Part shown: positions 56,458 to 64,000 of the stretch, one piece after another
How positions within the stretch are numbered: the stretch's first letter is position 1
How the letters are laid out: every line of letters begins with the position of its first letter
From: RPQJ01 sp963777725
GTDB taxonomy: Bacteria > Pseudomonadota > Gammaproteobacteria > Steroidobacterales > Steroidobacteraceae
Assembly (NCBI GenBank): GCA_963777725.1
Contig: CAVZRR010000001.1
Location: forward strand, 1 to 64,000
DNA: 64,000 nt
Direction of reading: 5' to 3'
Made by a program: the position numbers and the translations under genes
The notes under the pieces: generated by a model
What the model was told of the DNA's origin: nothing
Seen by the model: only the letters and a program-made list of their open reading frames with translations
Database searches by the model: none

Positions 56458-58449
56458 TCAGAAGCCGGCACGGATGCCGAGCAGCAGCGACACGCCGGGC
56501 AGCGGCACGTACTCCTTGAGCGGCGAGCTGTGGCGGCGCAGCTCCTCGTCGAGCAGGTTCGAGGCGCGCAGGAAAACGAGCACGCCCGGATCCAGGGCCT
56601 CCCATCGGTAACTGAACTCCGCGCCGAGCAGCGTGCCGCCGTCGGTGGGCGTCTCGTCCCGCGCGACGTCGTCCTGCGCATCGAACCACTGCAGGTCGAT
56701 CGCAAGATGCAGCGGCCCGGTGTCGTATTCGATCGCGCCCATCAGCCGCAGCGGCGGGATCTGCGGCAGGTTGCCGCCGTTCGCGAGCTTACCGCGCACG
56801 TAGTCGCCGCCGAGCCGCGCGTGCAGACCGCCACCGGCCGTTTCGTGCAGCGGGAACTCGAGCTCGGCCTCGAGCCCATGGAATTCCGCGTCAGCCTGGA
56901 CGTAGTTGAACACCGGAAGGCCGTCGGCTTCGTCACCGGTCGGCGCCGCGTAGATGTAGTCGGCGAAGTCACTGTAGTACAGCGACACGTGCCAATGGAT
57001 CGCGCCCTCGCGCCGCAGGCCGAAGTCGAGCGTGTTCGCGACCTCGGTGCCGAGGCGGTCGTCACCGATCTCGAATCGCTGGACCGCCAGGTGCGGGCCG
57101 TTGGCGTACAGTTCGGCCGCCTGCGGGTGGCGCTCCGAGCGCGTCAGCTGCACGGCTCCGGTCAACGAGGTGTCGAACGACCACAAAAGGCCGGCAGCCA
57201 GCGTGAATGCCGTGTCGCTGTAGTCGCGCAACGCAGCCTGCGTGTCCACCCGCTGGCGCTCGAGACGGCTGCCCAGGTCGACGGTCAAGCGTCCGAAGCG
57301 CTGCCGCTCGACGAGGAACATCGAGTAGGCGTCGGTCGCGGACGGCGGCACGTAGGCTTCCGCGCCGACGGCGTCGAGGTCGCTGGTCGTCCATTGCATC
57401 CCCAGCGTGCCGGCCCAACCCGCGAGCGCTGCGTGCCCGAGGTGCAGGCGCGCGTCGACGGCCTGCTGCTCGAACCGCGTGCCGACCTCGGAGCCCTCGA
57501 GTTCCGCATGCTGGTAGTCGTTGTACGCCGCGCGCAGCAGCACGTTCTCGACGAGGCCCTCGAGCCCGGAACGTCTCGCCTCGAAATCGAAGCGATCCTG
57601 CTGCTGGTCGATGCGAATCGCCTCCTCTGCGCCGGGGCCCGGCAGCCCGTAATTCGTCTCGTGCCGCGCATAGGACAGCCCGGCGAGGACGCCGTCGCCG
57701 AGCCAGGACGCGCCGAGCGCGCCGCCGCGGGTTTCGCTGTCGGAATTGACCACCGTGCCTCGCGTCAGGTCGGGTTCCTCGCCCGCCGCCTCGGCGGCGC
57801 GGCGCGCCGCCTTCGACCACGCGTAACCGGGGATGTCGTAATCGTCGGTCTCGCGGTAGTAGCCGTGCGCGTGCAGGCCGATCGGGCCGGAGCGCCCGTC
57901 GACACGGCCCGCCGCGCTCGCTTCCTCGTCCGCCGTCTCGCCGCGCAACTCGGCGACACCCGACCAGCCCGCGTCCTCGCGGGTGGGAATCCGGCCGTCG
58001 ACGACGTTGACGACGCCGCCCACTGCGCCGCTGCCGTAAAGCAGCGTCGATGGGCCCTTCAGCACCTCGACCTGGTCCGCCAGGATCTCCTCGATGCCGA
58101 CCGAGTGGTCCGGGCTCAGGTTGCTGACGTCGAGCGCGCTGACGCCGTTCTGCAGCATCAGCACGCGCTCGCCGGCCAGCCCGCGAATGATCGGGCGGCT
58201 GGCGCGGGGACCGAAAAAGCTCGCGGTCACGCCCGGCTGCGTCGCGAGCGTCTCGCCGAGACTGCTGGCGACGCGGCGGGACAGGTCGTCGCCGGCGAGC
58301 ACGACGGCGGCCTGCGCGAGATCCGTGGCCCCGACCCTGAGCGGGCTGGCGGTCACGACGATTTCCTCGAGGTTCGAGTGCTGCGCGAGCGCAGCCGGGG
58401 CGGCCAGCACGGATGCAATGGCCAATGACAGGCGATGGGCAGTCTTCAC
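56458..58449 (-). CDS. TonB-dependent outer-membrane receptor (probable metal uptake)
   Basis: 663 residues with a GTG start at 58449 (MKTAHRLSLAIASVLAAPAA) and signal peptide cleaved after ALAQ. A TonB-box-like EEIVVTA follows. Plug domain: VASSLGETLATQPGVTASFF, RPIIRGLAGERVLMLQNGV, VEVLKGPSTLLYGSGAVGG. A 22-strand type barrel follows, with TonB C-terminal features (VFLRASNLLDEELRRHSSPL, ending GIRAGF). The plug resembles ZnuD/copper-receptor-like proteins rather than siderophore receptors; with the small His/Cys gene upstream this suggests zinc or copper, but the ligand is inference. The next downstream gene is pip (59-nt gap). Confidence 0.92.
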   Translation of the reverse strand: MKTAHRLSLAIASVLAAPAALAQHSNLEEIVVTASPLRVGATDLAQAAVVLAGDDLSRRVASSLGETLATQPGVTASFFGPRASRPIIRGLAGERVLMLQNGVSALDVSNLSPDHSVGIEEILADQVEVLKGPSTLLYGSGAVGGVVNVVDGRIPTREDAGWSGVAELRGETADEEASAAGRVDGRSGPIGLHAHGYYRETDDYDIPGYAWSKAARRAAEAAGEEPDLTRGTVVNSDSETRGGALGASWLGDGVLAGLSYARHETNYGLPGPGAEEAIRIDQQQDRFDFEARRSGLEGLVENVLLRAAYNDYQHAELEGSEVGTRFEQQAVDARLHLGHAALAGWAGTLGMQWTTSDLDAVGAEAYVPPSATDAYSMFLVERQRFGRLTVDLGSRLERQRVDTQAALRDYSDTAFTLAAGLLWSFDTSLTGAVQLTRSERHPQAAELYANGPHLAVQRFEIGDDRLGTEVANTLDFGLRREGAIHWHVSLYYSDFADYIYAAPTGDEADGLPVFNYVQADAEFHGLEAELEFPLHETAGGGLHARLGGDYVRGKLANGGNLPQIPPLRLMGAIEYDTGPLHLAIDLQWFDAQDDVARDETPTDGGTLLGAEFSYRWEALDPGVLVFLRASNLLDEELRRHSSPLKEYVPLPGVSLLLGIRAGF

Positions 58450-58529
58450 GGGTGGACTCCACGAAACCAGGCGATTGGCTGGAGCGTATCCAGCCGCTGT
58501 GCAGCGACGGGGCCGGACGGCCCCTTGCG

Positions 58530-58868
58530 TCAGGCCTGGGCGTGGGGAGGCGCGCGCGCCTCGTAGGAACCGGCGGTCGAGCGGCGCGGAGCCGGCAGAG
58601 CCGCTTCTGCCTGCGGCGGCAGTGGCCGCGCGGCCGGCAGCGGTGCCGGCGCCGCCGGCGGTGGTGCCGTGCCGCGGTCGAAGCTCGAGCAGAACTGGCA
58701 GAGCTTGGCCGCCCCGGTCCCTTCTGCCTCGTGGCTGTGGGACACGTGCATGAAAGAGGCGAGTGCCACCGACAGGGCGAGCGCTGCGACGAGCAGGCGC
58801 AGTCGATCTGCGACGGGCATGGACCCGAGGCGCGGAACCCAACGCTGCGTGTAGCTTGCTCGTGACAC
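58530..58868 (-). CDS. Small membrane-anchored His/Cys protein (DUF2946-like)
   Basis: 112 residues, or 96 from the ATG at 58820 (MPVADRLRLLVAALALSVAL). One N-terminal hydrophobic segment, then FMHVSHSHEAEG and LCQFCSSFD, that is, a HxxHxH cluster and a CxxC pair, and a Pro/Ala-rich tail. The layout (hydrophobic helix, His/Cys motif, Pro-rich C-terminus, position 80 nt upstream of a TonB receptor) fits the DUF2946-type proteins found beside copper or zinc receptors. The role may be periplasmic metal sensing or binding. The family assignment is tentative. Confidence 0.6.
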   Translation of the reverse strand: MSRASYTQRWVPRLGSMPVADRLRLLVAALALSVALASFMHVSHSHEAEGTGAAKLCQFCSSFDRGTAPPPAAPAPLPAARPLPPQAEAALPAPRRSTAGSYEARAPPHAQA

Positions 58869-59014
58869 GGGAAATCCACCCCGGGACGGCCGGAGGCGGG
58901 CAGAAAGTATCCGGTGGAACCGTCACGGTCAAGGCGGCATAATCGGGGCTGCATGCAGATTCACACACCGGTATCGCTGCGCCCCCGGGCACTCGCCCCG
59001 AGCTTGCGCGCGCA

Positions 59015-60025
59015 GTGAGGATTTCCGCGGACGCCCTGCCGTCTGGCCTCGCCCGCGGCCTGCGCAGTGCCTACCTGGTCACCGGCTCCGAGCCCCTGCT
59101 GATCGCAGAAGCCTGCGACGCGATCCGCGCCGCGGTGCGCGCACAGGCGCCAGCCGACCGGGAGGTTCATTTCCTGGAGCGCGGTTTCGATTGGAATGCG
59201 CTGCTCGCCGACGCCGCGAACCTGTCGTTGTTTGCGTCGCGTCGGCTGATCGAGCTGCGCATCGGCCCGACGCCCGACGCCGAGGCCGGTCGCGCGCTGG
59301 CTGGCCTCGCGCAGCAGCCGCCCGAGGACGCGGTGCTGCTGGTGGCGGGCGAGGTGGAACGCAAGACGCTCACGACCGCGTGGGTCAAGGCCTTCGAGGA
59401 ACACGGCGTGCTCGTGGTGACCCAGCCTGTCGAGCGCGGTGCATTGCCGGGCTGGATCCGCGAGCGCCTCGGTCGCCAGGGCATCGCGATCGAGGCTGCG
59501 GCGGCGGAACTGCTCGCCGACCGGGTCGAGGGCAACCTGCTCGCCGCGCAACAGGCCATCGAGCGCATCGCGTTGCTGATGCCCGGCGCGTCGCCGACCG
59601 CCGACCAGGTGGCTGAACTCGTTGCCGACAGTGCGCGTTACGATGTGTTCGAATTGTCCACGGCCGCGTTCCTCGGCCAGCCAGAGCGCGCGCTGCGCAT
59701 CCTGGCCGGTCTGCGGGCCGAGGGCCGCGAACCGCCATTGATCCTCTGGGCGCTGCTCGCGGACCTGCGCGGGCTGTCGCGCGTCGCAAACCGCGCCGAG
59801 CGCGAACGCTCGCTCGATGCCGTGTTGCGCGCGGAGAACATCTGGACCAGCCGGCAGGCCCCAGTGCGCGCCGCGCTGCGGCGCCTGTCGCGCGCCGACA
59901 TCGACTCGCTGCTGGTCGCTGCCGCCGCCACAGACCGCATGGCCAAGGGCAGCCTGGGTGGCGACGCCTGGGTCGCGCTCGAGGCCATCGTCGCGCGGAT
60001 CGCCGGCGTGCGGCTCGCCGCATGA
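59015..60025 (+). CDS. holA: DNA polymerase III subunit delta
   Basis: Clamp-loader wrench that opens the beta clamp. 336 residues with a GTG start (MRISADALPSGLARGLRSAYL). TGSEPLLIAEACDAIR and the helical region LAAQQAIERIALL fit HolA. Overlaps nadD by 4 nt. Confidence 0.95.
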   Translation: MRISADALPSGLARGLRSAYLVTGSEPLLIAEACDAIRAAVRAQAPADREVHFLERGFDWNALLADAANLSLFASRRLIELRIGPTPDAEAGRALAGLAQQPPEDAVLLVAGEVERKTLTTAWVKAFEEHGVLVVTQPVERGALPGWIRERLGRQGIAIEAAAAELLADRVEGNLLAAQQAIERIALLMPGASPTADQVAELVADSARYDVFELSTAAFLGQPERALRILAGLRAEGREPPLILWALLADLRGLSRVANRAERERSLDAVLRAENIWTSRQAPVRAALRRLSRADIDSLLVAAAATDRMAKGSLGGDAWVALEAIVARIAGVRLAA

Positions 60026-60669
60026 GCCCACTCGGCATCTTCGGCGGCACGTTCGACCCGATCCATTACGGCCATCTGCGGACGGCATTCGAGTTGTTGC
60101 AGGAGCTGGCGCTGGCCGAGGTGCGGTTCCTGCCGGCGGGCGAGCCGCCGCACCGTGAGACACCGCTTTGCAATGCCTCGCACCGGCTCGCGATGGTGCG
60201 CGCCGCGGCGTCGGACCAGCCGGGCTTCGTCGTCGACGATCGCGAGACGCGCCGCGCGGGTCCCTCGTATACGGTGCAAACGCTGCGCGAGTTGCGTGCC
60301 GAGTTTCCCGGCCGCCCGGTGTGCCTGATCCTCGGCATGGACGCATTCCTCGGCCTGCCGCAGTGGCACGAGTGGCAGCAGATCCTGCGGCTCGCGCACC
60401 TGGTCGTCGCGCACCGTCCGGGCTGGGTCGCGCCAGATTCGGGGACCCTCGGCGAGCTGCTCGCGCAGCGCGGCACGACTCGCCACGCCGACCTGCATGC
60501 GACCGAGGCGGGCCGCATCCACGTGCGCGCGGTCACGCAGCTCGAGATTTCCTCGACCGACCTCCGCGACCTGATCGTGTCGGGCCGGGATCCCCGGTAC
60601 CTGTTGCCCGACGCGGTGCGCGAGATCATTCGCGATACCGGTTGTTACACCCGCCAGCCCACGAGGTGA
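60022..60669 (+). CDS. nadD: Nicotinate-nucleotide adenylyltransferase
   Basis: Converts nicotinate mononucleotide to deamido-NAD in NAD synthesis. 215 residues: nucleotidyltransferase motif GIFGGTFDPIHYGHLRTA, and ISSTDLRDLIVSGRDPRYLL near the end. Between holA (4-nt overlap) and rsfS (2-nt gap). Confidence 0.97.
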   Translation: MSPLGIFGGTFDPIHYGHLRTAFELLQELALAEVRFLPAGEPPHRETPLCNASHRLAMVRAAASDQPGFVVDDRETRRAGPSYTVQTLRELRAEFPGRPVCLILGMDAFLGLPQWHEWQQILRLAHLVVAHRPGWVAPDSGTLGELLAQRGTTRHADLHATEAGRIHVRAVTQLEISSTDLRDLIVSGRDPRYLLPDAVREIIRDTGCYTRQPTR

Positions 60670-60671
60670 GC

Positions 60672-61172
60672 ATGACAGCGAAGCGCCCCACCAAGCGACC
60701 GACCGCAACGCGCAAGACGGCCGCGGCGAAGCCGAAAGCGGCCGCGAAACCGGCGACAAAGACCCGGGCCAGTGCCGCCGGTCCGCGTCCCGCGAAGACC
60801 GCAACGCGGAAGACCGCGTCGAAGAAGGCCGCGCGTCCGCAGCCGAAGCCGGTGTTGCAGCAGGTCGTGCTGGCGGCACTCGCCGACATGAAAGCCGTCG
60901 ACGTCCGCGCGATCGACGTGCGTGGATTCACCGACATCACCGACACGATGGTGGTCGCGAGCGGCACTTCGGACCGGCACGTGAAGTCGATTGCCGATCG
61001 CGTGCTGCAGCGCTGCAAGGAGGCCGGCTTCCGGCCGTTCGGCATGGAGGGCGAGCGGGACGGCGAGTGGGTGCTGCTCGACCTGCAGGACGTCGTGCTG
61101 CACGTGATGCTGCCGCGCGTGCGCCAGTTCTACGCGCTCGAGAAGCTCTGGGAAGGCGGGGCCGCGGCCTGA
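60672..61172 (+). CDS. rsfS: Ribosome silencing factor RsfS with long basic N-terminal tail
   Basis: Binds L14 and blocks subunit joining in starvation. 166 residues. The family core (residues 62-166) has VLAALADMKAVDVRAIDVRG, VVASGTSDRHVKSIADRV and VLLDLQDVVLHVML. The first 60 residues are an added Lys/Ala/Thr/Pro-rich tail (KRPTKRPTATRKTAAAKPKA), like histone H1-type tails. The start is fixed by its 2-nt spacing from nadD, but an internal start cannot be excluded. Confidence 0.93.
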   Translation: MTAKRPTKRPTATRKTAAAKPKAAAKPATKTRASAAGPRPAKTATRKTASKKAARPQPKPVLQQVVLAALADMKAVDVRAIDVRGFTDITDTMVVASGTSDRHVKSIADRVLQRCKEAGFRPFGMEGERDGEWVLLDLQDVVLHVMLPRVRQFYALEKLWEGGAAA

Positions 61173-61197
61173 GCTGCCAGCCCGCGCCCCGCGGATC

Positions 61198-61665
61198 ATG
61201 CTGATGCGTCTCGTCGCGGCCGGTACCCGGATGCCGGCCTGGGTCGACGCGGGCTGCGCCGAGTACGCCGGACGGCTGCGCGGCGACTTTCGCCTCGAGC
61301 TCGTCGAGATCGAGCTCGGCCGCCGATCCGGCACCGACGTGAAGCGGGCGATCGAGTCGGAAGGCGAGCGCATGCTCGCAGCGGCCGGCCCGCGCGCCGC
61401 GCTGGTCGCGATGCAGGTCGGCGGGCGCGCGCTCAGCACGGAGCAACTCGTGCGCTGGCTCGCCGAGCGTGCCGTCACCGGCGAACCGATCGCGTTCTGC
61501 ATCGGCGGGCCGGACGGGCTCGCGCCGGCCGTGGACGCCCGGGCGTGCCTGCGCTGGTCGCTGTCGGCCCTGACGTTGCCGCACGGGCTCGCGCGGGTGG
61601 TCACCGCCGAAGCCCTGTACCGCGCGGTGTCGGTCATCAAGGGCCAGCCTTATCACCGGGCCTGA
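61198..61665 (+). CDS. rlmH: 23S rRNA pseudouridine-1915 N3-methyltransferase
   Basis: SPOUT methyltransferase acting on helix 69 of 23S rRNA in assembled ribosomes. 155 residues; SAM-knot motif FCIGGPDGLAPAV and the C-terminal SLSALTLPHGLARVV and EALYRAVSVIKGQPYHRA are canonical. 25 nt after rsfS. Confidence 0.97.
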   Translation: MLMRLVAAGTRMPAWVDAGCAEYAGRLRGDFRLELVEIELGRRSGTDVKRAIESEGERMLAAAGPRAALVAMQVGGRALSTEQLVRWLAERAVTGEPIAFCIGGPDGLAPAVDARACLRWSLSALTLPHGLARVVTAEALYRAVSVIKGQPYHRA

Positions 61666-61745
61666 CTTGCGGGACTCCGCAGGTGGACAGCGCGACGCAG
61701 GCAGGTTTGAATTCCCGTTTGACCAGCTACCCTGGGGAGTCACGC

Positions 61746-62180
61746 ATGCATCCGTATCCACACGTTTACTCGGTCCAGGCGTCGGCCACCCCGGAAGGCG
61801 ACGTCCCGGTGTCCTCGACCGGCCTGCCGACGCTCGTCACGGCGCCGCCCGCAGAGTTCGACGGGCCCGGTGACCGCTGGTCGCCGGAGACGCTGCTCTG
61901 CGCCGCGGTCGCAGACTGCTTCCTGCTCAGCTTCCGCGGCGTCGCCCGCGCCAACAAGTTCCAGTGGCACTCGCTCGAGTGCTCGGTCGAAGGCACGTTG
62001 AACCGCGTCGACGGCAAGACGCATTTCACGCAGTTCCTGGTGCGGGCCACGCTGCGCGCACCGGCAGGCACGGAGCACGACAAGGCCGTCAGCCTGATGC
62101 AGCGCGCCGAGCACGTCTGCCTGGTCAGCAACTCGCTGGTCGGCGAGCGCAGCCTCGAGGCGACGGTCGTCATCGGCTGA
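61746..62180 (+). CDS. OsmC-family peroxiredoxin-like protein
   Basis: Thiol-dependent peroxide reductase fold. 144 residues from the ATG at 61746 (MHPYPHVYSVQASATPEGDV). The two reactive Cys are in AAVADCFLLSF and AEHVCLVSNS. It lies between rlmH (80-nt gap) and maf (7-nt gap), a place usually occupied by cell-shape or penicillin-binding genes, or nothing, in relatives. Physiological substrate unknown; organic hydroperoxides are typical. Confidence 0.88.
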   Translation: MHPYPHVYSVQASATPEGDVPVSSTGLPTLVTAPPAEFDGPGDRWSPETLLCAAVADCFLLSFRGVARANKFQWHSLECSVEGTLNRVDGKTHFTQFLVRATLRAPAGTEHDKAVSLMQRAEHVCLVSNSLVGERSLEATVVIG

Positions 62181-62187
62181 ACCCTGC

Positions 62188-62787
62188 ATGATGCCGCCGC
62201 CGATCCTGCTCGCCTCCGCCTCGCCACGACGCAGCGAACTGTTGCGGCAGATCGGCATTGCCCACGAAGTCCGGCCCGTGGCGCTCGATGAGTCCGCGCA
62301 TGCCGACGAAGCGCCGGCGGCCTACGTGCTGCGGCTGGCCGAAGCCAAGGCGCGCACGTTGTGGGAGCGGCTGTCTGCGAACGAGCGACGGCCCGTGCTG
62401 GCGGCGGACACGACGGTCGCGCTCGAGGGCGAGATCTTCGGCAAGCCGGCCGATGCAGCGGAGTCCCGCGCGATGCTGCAGCGGCTCTCGGGTCGCACCC
62501 ACCAGGTCCACACCGCGGTCGCGCTGGTGCACGCGAACGGAGCCGCAGCGCGCGTCAGCAGCAGCGACGTCAGCCTGCGCGATCTCTCGGCGGCCGAGCT
62601 CGACTGGTACTGGAGCACCGGCGAGCCCGCCGACAAGGCCGGCGGCTATGCGGTGCAGGGCCGGGCGGCGATCTTCATACGCCACATCGCCGGCAGCTAC
62701 TCCGGCGTCATGGGCCTGCCGCTGTTCGAGACCTGGGAACTGCTGGCGCCCGTGCTCGGTCCGACTCCGGGAGACCCGGTCGCATGA
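62188..62787 (+). CDS. maf: Maf-family nucleotide pyrophosphatase (YhdE-like, dTTP/UTP)
   Basis: House-cleaning pyrophosphatase. 199 residues: LLASASPRRSELLRQIG, AADTTVALEGEIFGKPAD, and DKAGGYAVQGRAAIFI, with VMGLPLFET typical of the YhdE branch. Overlaps rng by 4 nt, as in many gammaproteobacteria. Confidence 0.95.
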   Translation: MMPPPILLASASPRRSELLRQIGIAHEVRPVALDESAHADEAPAAYVLRLAEAKARTLWERLSANERRPVLAADTTVALEGEIFGKPADAAESRAMLQRLSGRTHQVHTAVALVHANGAAARVSSSDVSLRDLSAAELDWYWSTGEPADKAGGYAVQGRAAIFIRHIAGSYSGVMGLPLFETWELLAPVLGPTPGDPVA

Positions 62788-64000
62788 GCACGGAAATGGT
62801 CGTGAACGTGAGCCCGCGCGAGACTCGGGCGGCGCTGCTCGAGAATGGCGTGCTGCAGGAGCTGTTCATCGAGCGGGCCAGCCGCCGCGGCCTCGCCGGC
62901 AATCTGTACAAGGGCCGCGTGTCCCGGGTGCTGCCGGGCATGCAGGCCGCGTTCATCGACATCGGCCTCGAGCGCACCGCGTTCCTGCACGTGTCCGACA
63001 TCGTCCAACCGGCGGACGCCGAAGGGGCCGTGGACGCGCCGCGCACCGACAGCATCCGCGAACTCGTCGGCGAGGGCGCCGACATCCTCGTGCAGGTGCT
63101 CAAGGACCCGCTCGGCACCAAGGGCGCGCGGCTCACGACGTTCATCACGATTCCTTCGCGATACCTCGTCTACATGCCGTTCGGCCGCGGCGTCGGCGTG
63201 TCCGCGCGCATCGAGACGGAGGCCGAGCGGCAGCGATTGCGCGAGGCGATGCAGGCTTACGCGCTGCCCGGTGGCACGGGCGGCTACATCGTGCGCACCG
63301 CGGCCGAGGGCGCCACGGGCGAGGCGCTGCGCGCCGACATGATGTTCCTGCGCAAGCTCTGGGACGTCCTGACCGAGCGGGCGCGCGGCGCGACGCAGGG
63401 CACGCTCGTCCACGAAGACCTGCCGCTGCCGCTGCGCCTGATGCGCGACCTGGTCGGCGAGGGCCTCGACCGCGTGCTGGTCGACAACGAGCGCACCTGC
63501 GAACAGATGCGCGAGTTCGCCGTCACGTTCATGCCCGGGCTCGAGGCTCGCGTCGAGCGCTATTCGAGCAGCCGTCCGCTCTTCGACCTGCACGGCGTCG
63601 AAGAGGAGATCCAGCGTTCCCTCGAGCGCAAGGTCGCGCTCAAGTCGGGCGGCTACCTGATCATCGACCAGACCGAGGCGCTCACGACGATCGACGTCAA
63701 CACGGGGGCTTACGTCGGTCACCGCAACCTCGAGGAGACGATCTACCGCACCAACCTCGAGGCGGCGGTCGCGATCGCCCGCCAGCTGCGCCTGCGCAAC
63801 CTCGGCGGGATCATCATCATCGACTTCATCGACATGGAGGAGGAGGAGCACCGCCACCAGGTCATGCAGGCGCTGGAGAAGGCGCTCGCCAAGGATCACG
63901 CCAGGACGCACGTCTCCACGGTGTCGGCGCTGGGCCTCGTCGAGATGACGCGCAAGCGCACGCGCGAGAGCCTCGCCCACCAGCTCTGCATGCCGTGCCC
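62784..64000 (+). CDS. rng: Ribonuclease G, partial at the right edge
   Basis: Endoribonuclease for 5' maturation of 16S rRNA and mRNA decay. 405 residues are present from the ATG at 62784 (MSTEMVVNVSPRETRAALLE). The S1 domain includes GNLYKGRVSRVLPGMQAAFI; catalytic Mg ligands are in TTIDVNTGAYVG and IIIIDFIDM. The window ends within the zinc-link (CMPCP), about 80 residues before the expected C-terminus. Confidence 0.97.
   Translation, partial: MSTEMVVNVSPRETRAALLENGVLQELFIERASRRGLAGNLYKGRVSRVLPGMQAAFIDIGLERTAFLHVSDIVQPADAEGAVDAPRTDSIRELVGEGADILVQVLKDPLGTKGARLTTFITIPSRYLVYMPFGRGVGVSARIETEAERQRLREAMQAYALPGGTGGYIVRTAAEGATGEALRADMMFLRKLWDVLTERARGATQGTLVHEDLPLPLRLMRDLVGEGLDRVLVDNERTCEQMREFAVTFMPGLEARVERYSSSRPLFDLHGVEEEIQRSLERKVALKSGGYLIIDQTEALTTIDVNTGAYVGHRNLEETIYRTNLEAAVAIARQLRLRNLGGIIIIDFIDMEEEEHRHQVMQALEKALAKDHARTHVSTVSALGLVEMTRKRTRESLAHQLCMPC

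Noticed and set aside
58900..59014. Zur or Fur operator upstream of the TonB receptor island
   Set aside because: I looked for an AT-rich inverted repeat of the Zur/Fur type and saw none that I could support.

Overview
The window looks like a GC-rich (clearly above 65% G+C by eye) gammaproteobacterial chromosome, probably from the xanthomonad/steroidobacter/nevskial side of the class. Reasons: the order tRNA-Tyr/Gly/Thr - tuf - tRNA-Trp - secE - nusG - rplKAJL - rpoBC - rpsLG - fusA - tuf - rpsJ - S10/spc/alpha operons; the blocks uvrA <> MFS - ssb, miaB - ybeZ - ybeY - corC - lnt, leuS - lptE, holA - nadD - rsfS - rlmH and maf - rng; and a three-helix SecE. The placement is inference from gene order only.

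Layout. (1) 1-2.4 kb, minus strand: three V/A-type ATPase genes (coiled-coil peripheral subunit, V0D/AC39-like subunit, subunit I) running off the left edge, full of small frameshifts; then a PilZ gene (2.5-2.8 kb), murI (3-3.9 kb) and an aldo/keto reductase (3.8-4.8 kb). (2) 4.8-37.7 kb, plus strand: an almost unbroken translation/transcription superlocus with four tRNAs, two near-identical tuf genes, rpoB, rpoC and rpoA, secE, nusG, secY, fusA and about 30 ribosomal protein genes, closed by a strong intrinsic terminator after rplQ. (3) 37.8-43.6 kb: mscL, pepQ (-), an Ala-rich heptad lipoprotein, a GNAT acetyltransferase and uvrA (-). (4) 43.6-52.3 kb: an MFS transporter, ssb, miaB, ybeZ, ybeY, corC, lnt, an MBL-fold hydrolase and an Lrp-type regulator. 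(5) 52.3-64 kb: leuS-lptE and holA-nadD-rsfS-rlmH-osmC-maf-rng, with a minus-strand block (small His/Cys protein, TonB-dependent receptor, prolyl aminopeptidase-like hydrolase) between lptE and holA.

Functionally the region is dominated by protein synthesis and secretion, ribosome maturation (YbeY, RsfS, RlmH, RNase G), envelope biogenesis (Lnt, LptE, MurI) and replication/repair (UvrA, SSB, HolA). The most unusual non-genic feature is a family of inverted repeats built from GGGGATA heptads. Five complete copies and one half copy lie between genes of the ribosomal superlocus. Other regulatory sites visible are consensus-like sigma-70 promoters before the tRNA-tuf cluster, rpsL, rplC and rpsM, an L10-type leader before rplJ, a hairpin between rplL and rpoB, and a hairpin plus T-tract in the rplC leader.

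Quality note. Several genes, including the essential rpoC, need single-base corrections to be read through: the V-ATPase genes, PilZ, the aldo/keto reductase, rpoC, the MFS transporter (three sites) and ybeY. Most are apparent one-base insertions. Sequencing or assembly indels are the most economical explanation, and I have annotated these as genes rather than as decayed copies. I found no CRISPR array, prophage or insertion sequence. I do not see a clearly undescribed multi-gene system; the best candidates for novelty are the heptad hairpin family and the metal-uptake-like island between lptE and holA.
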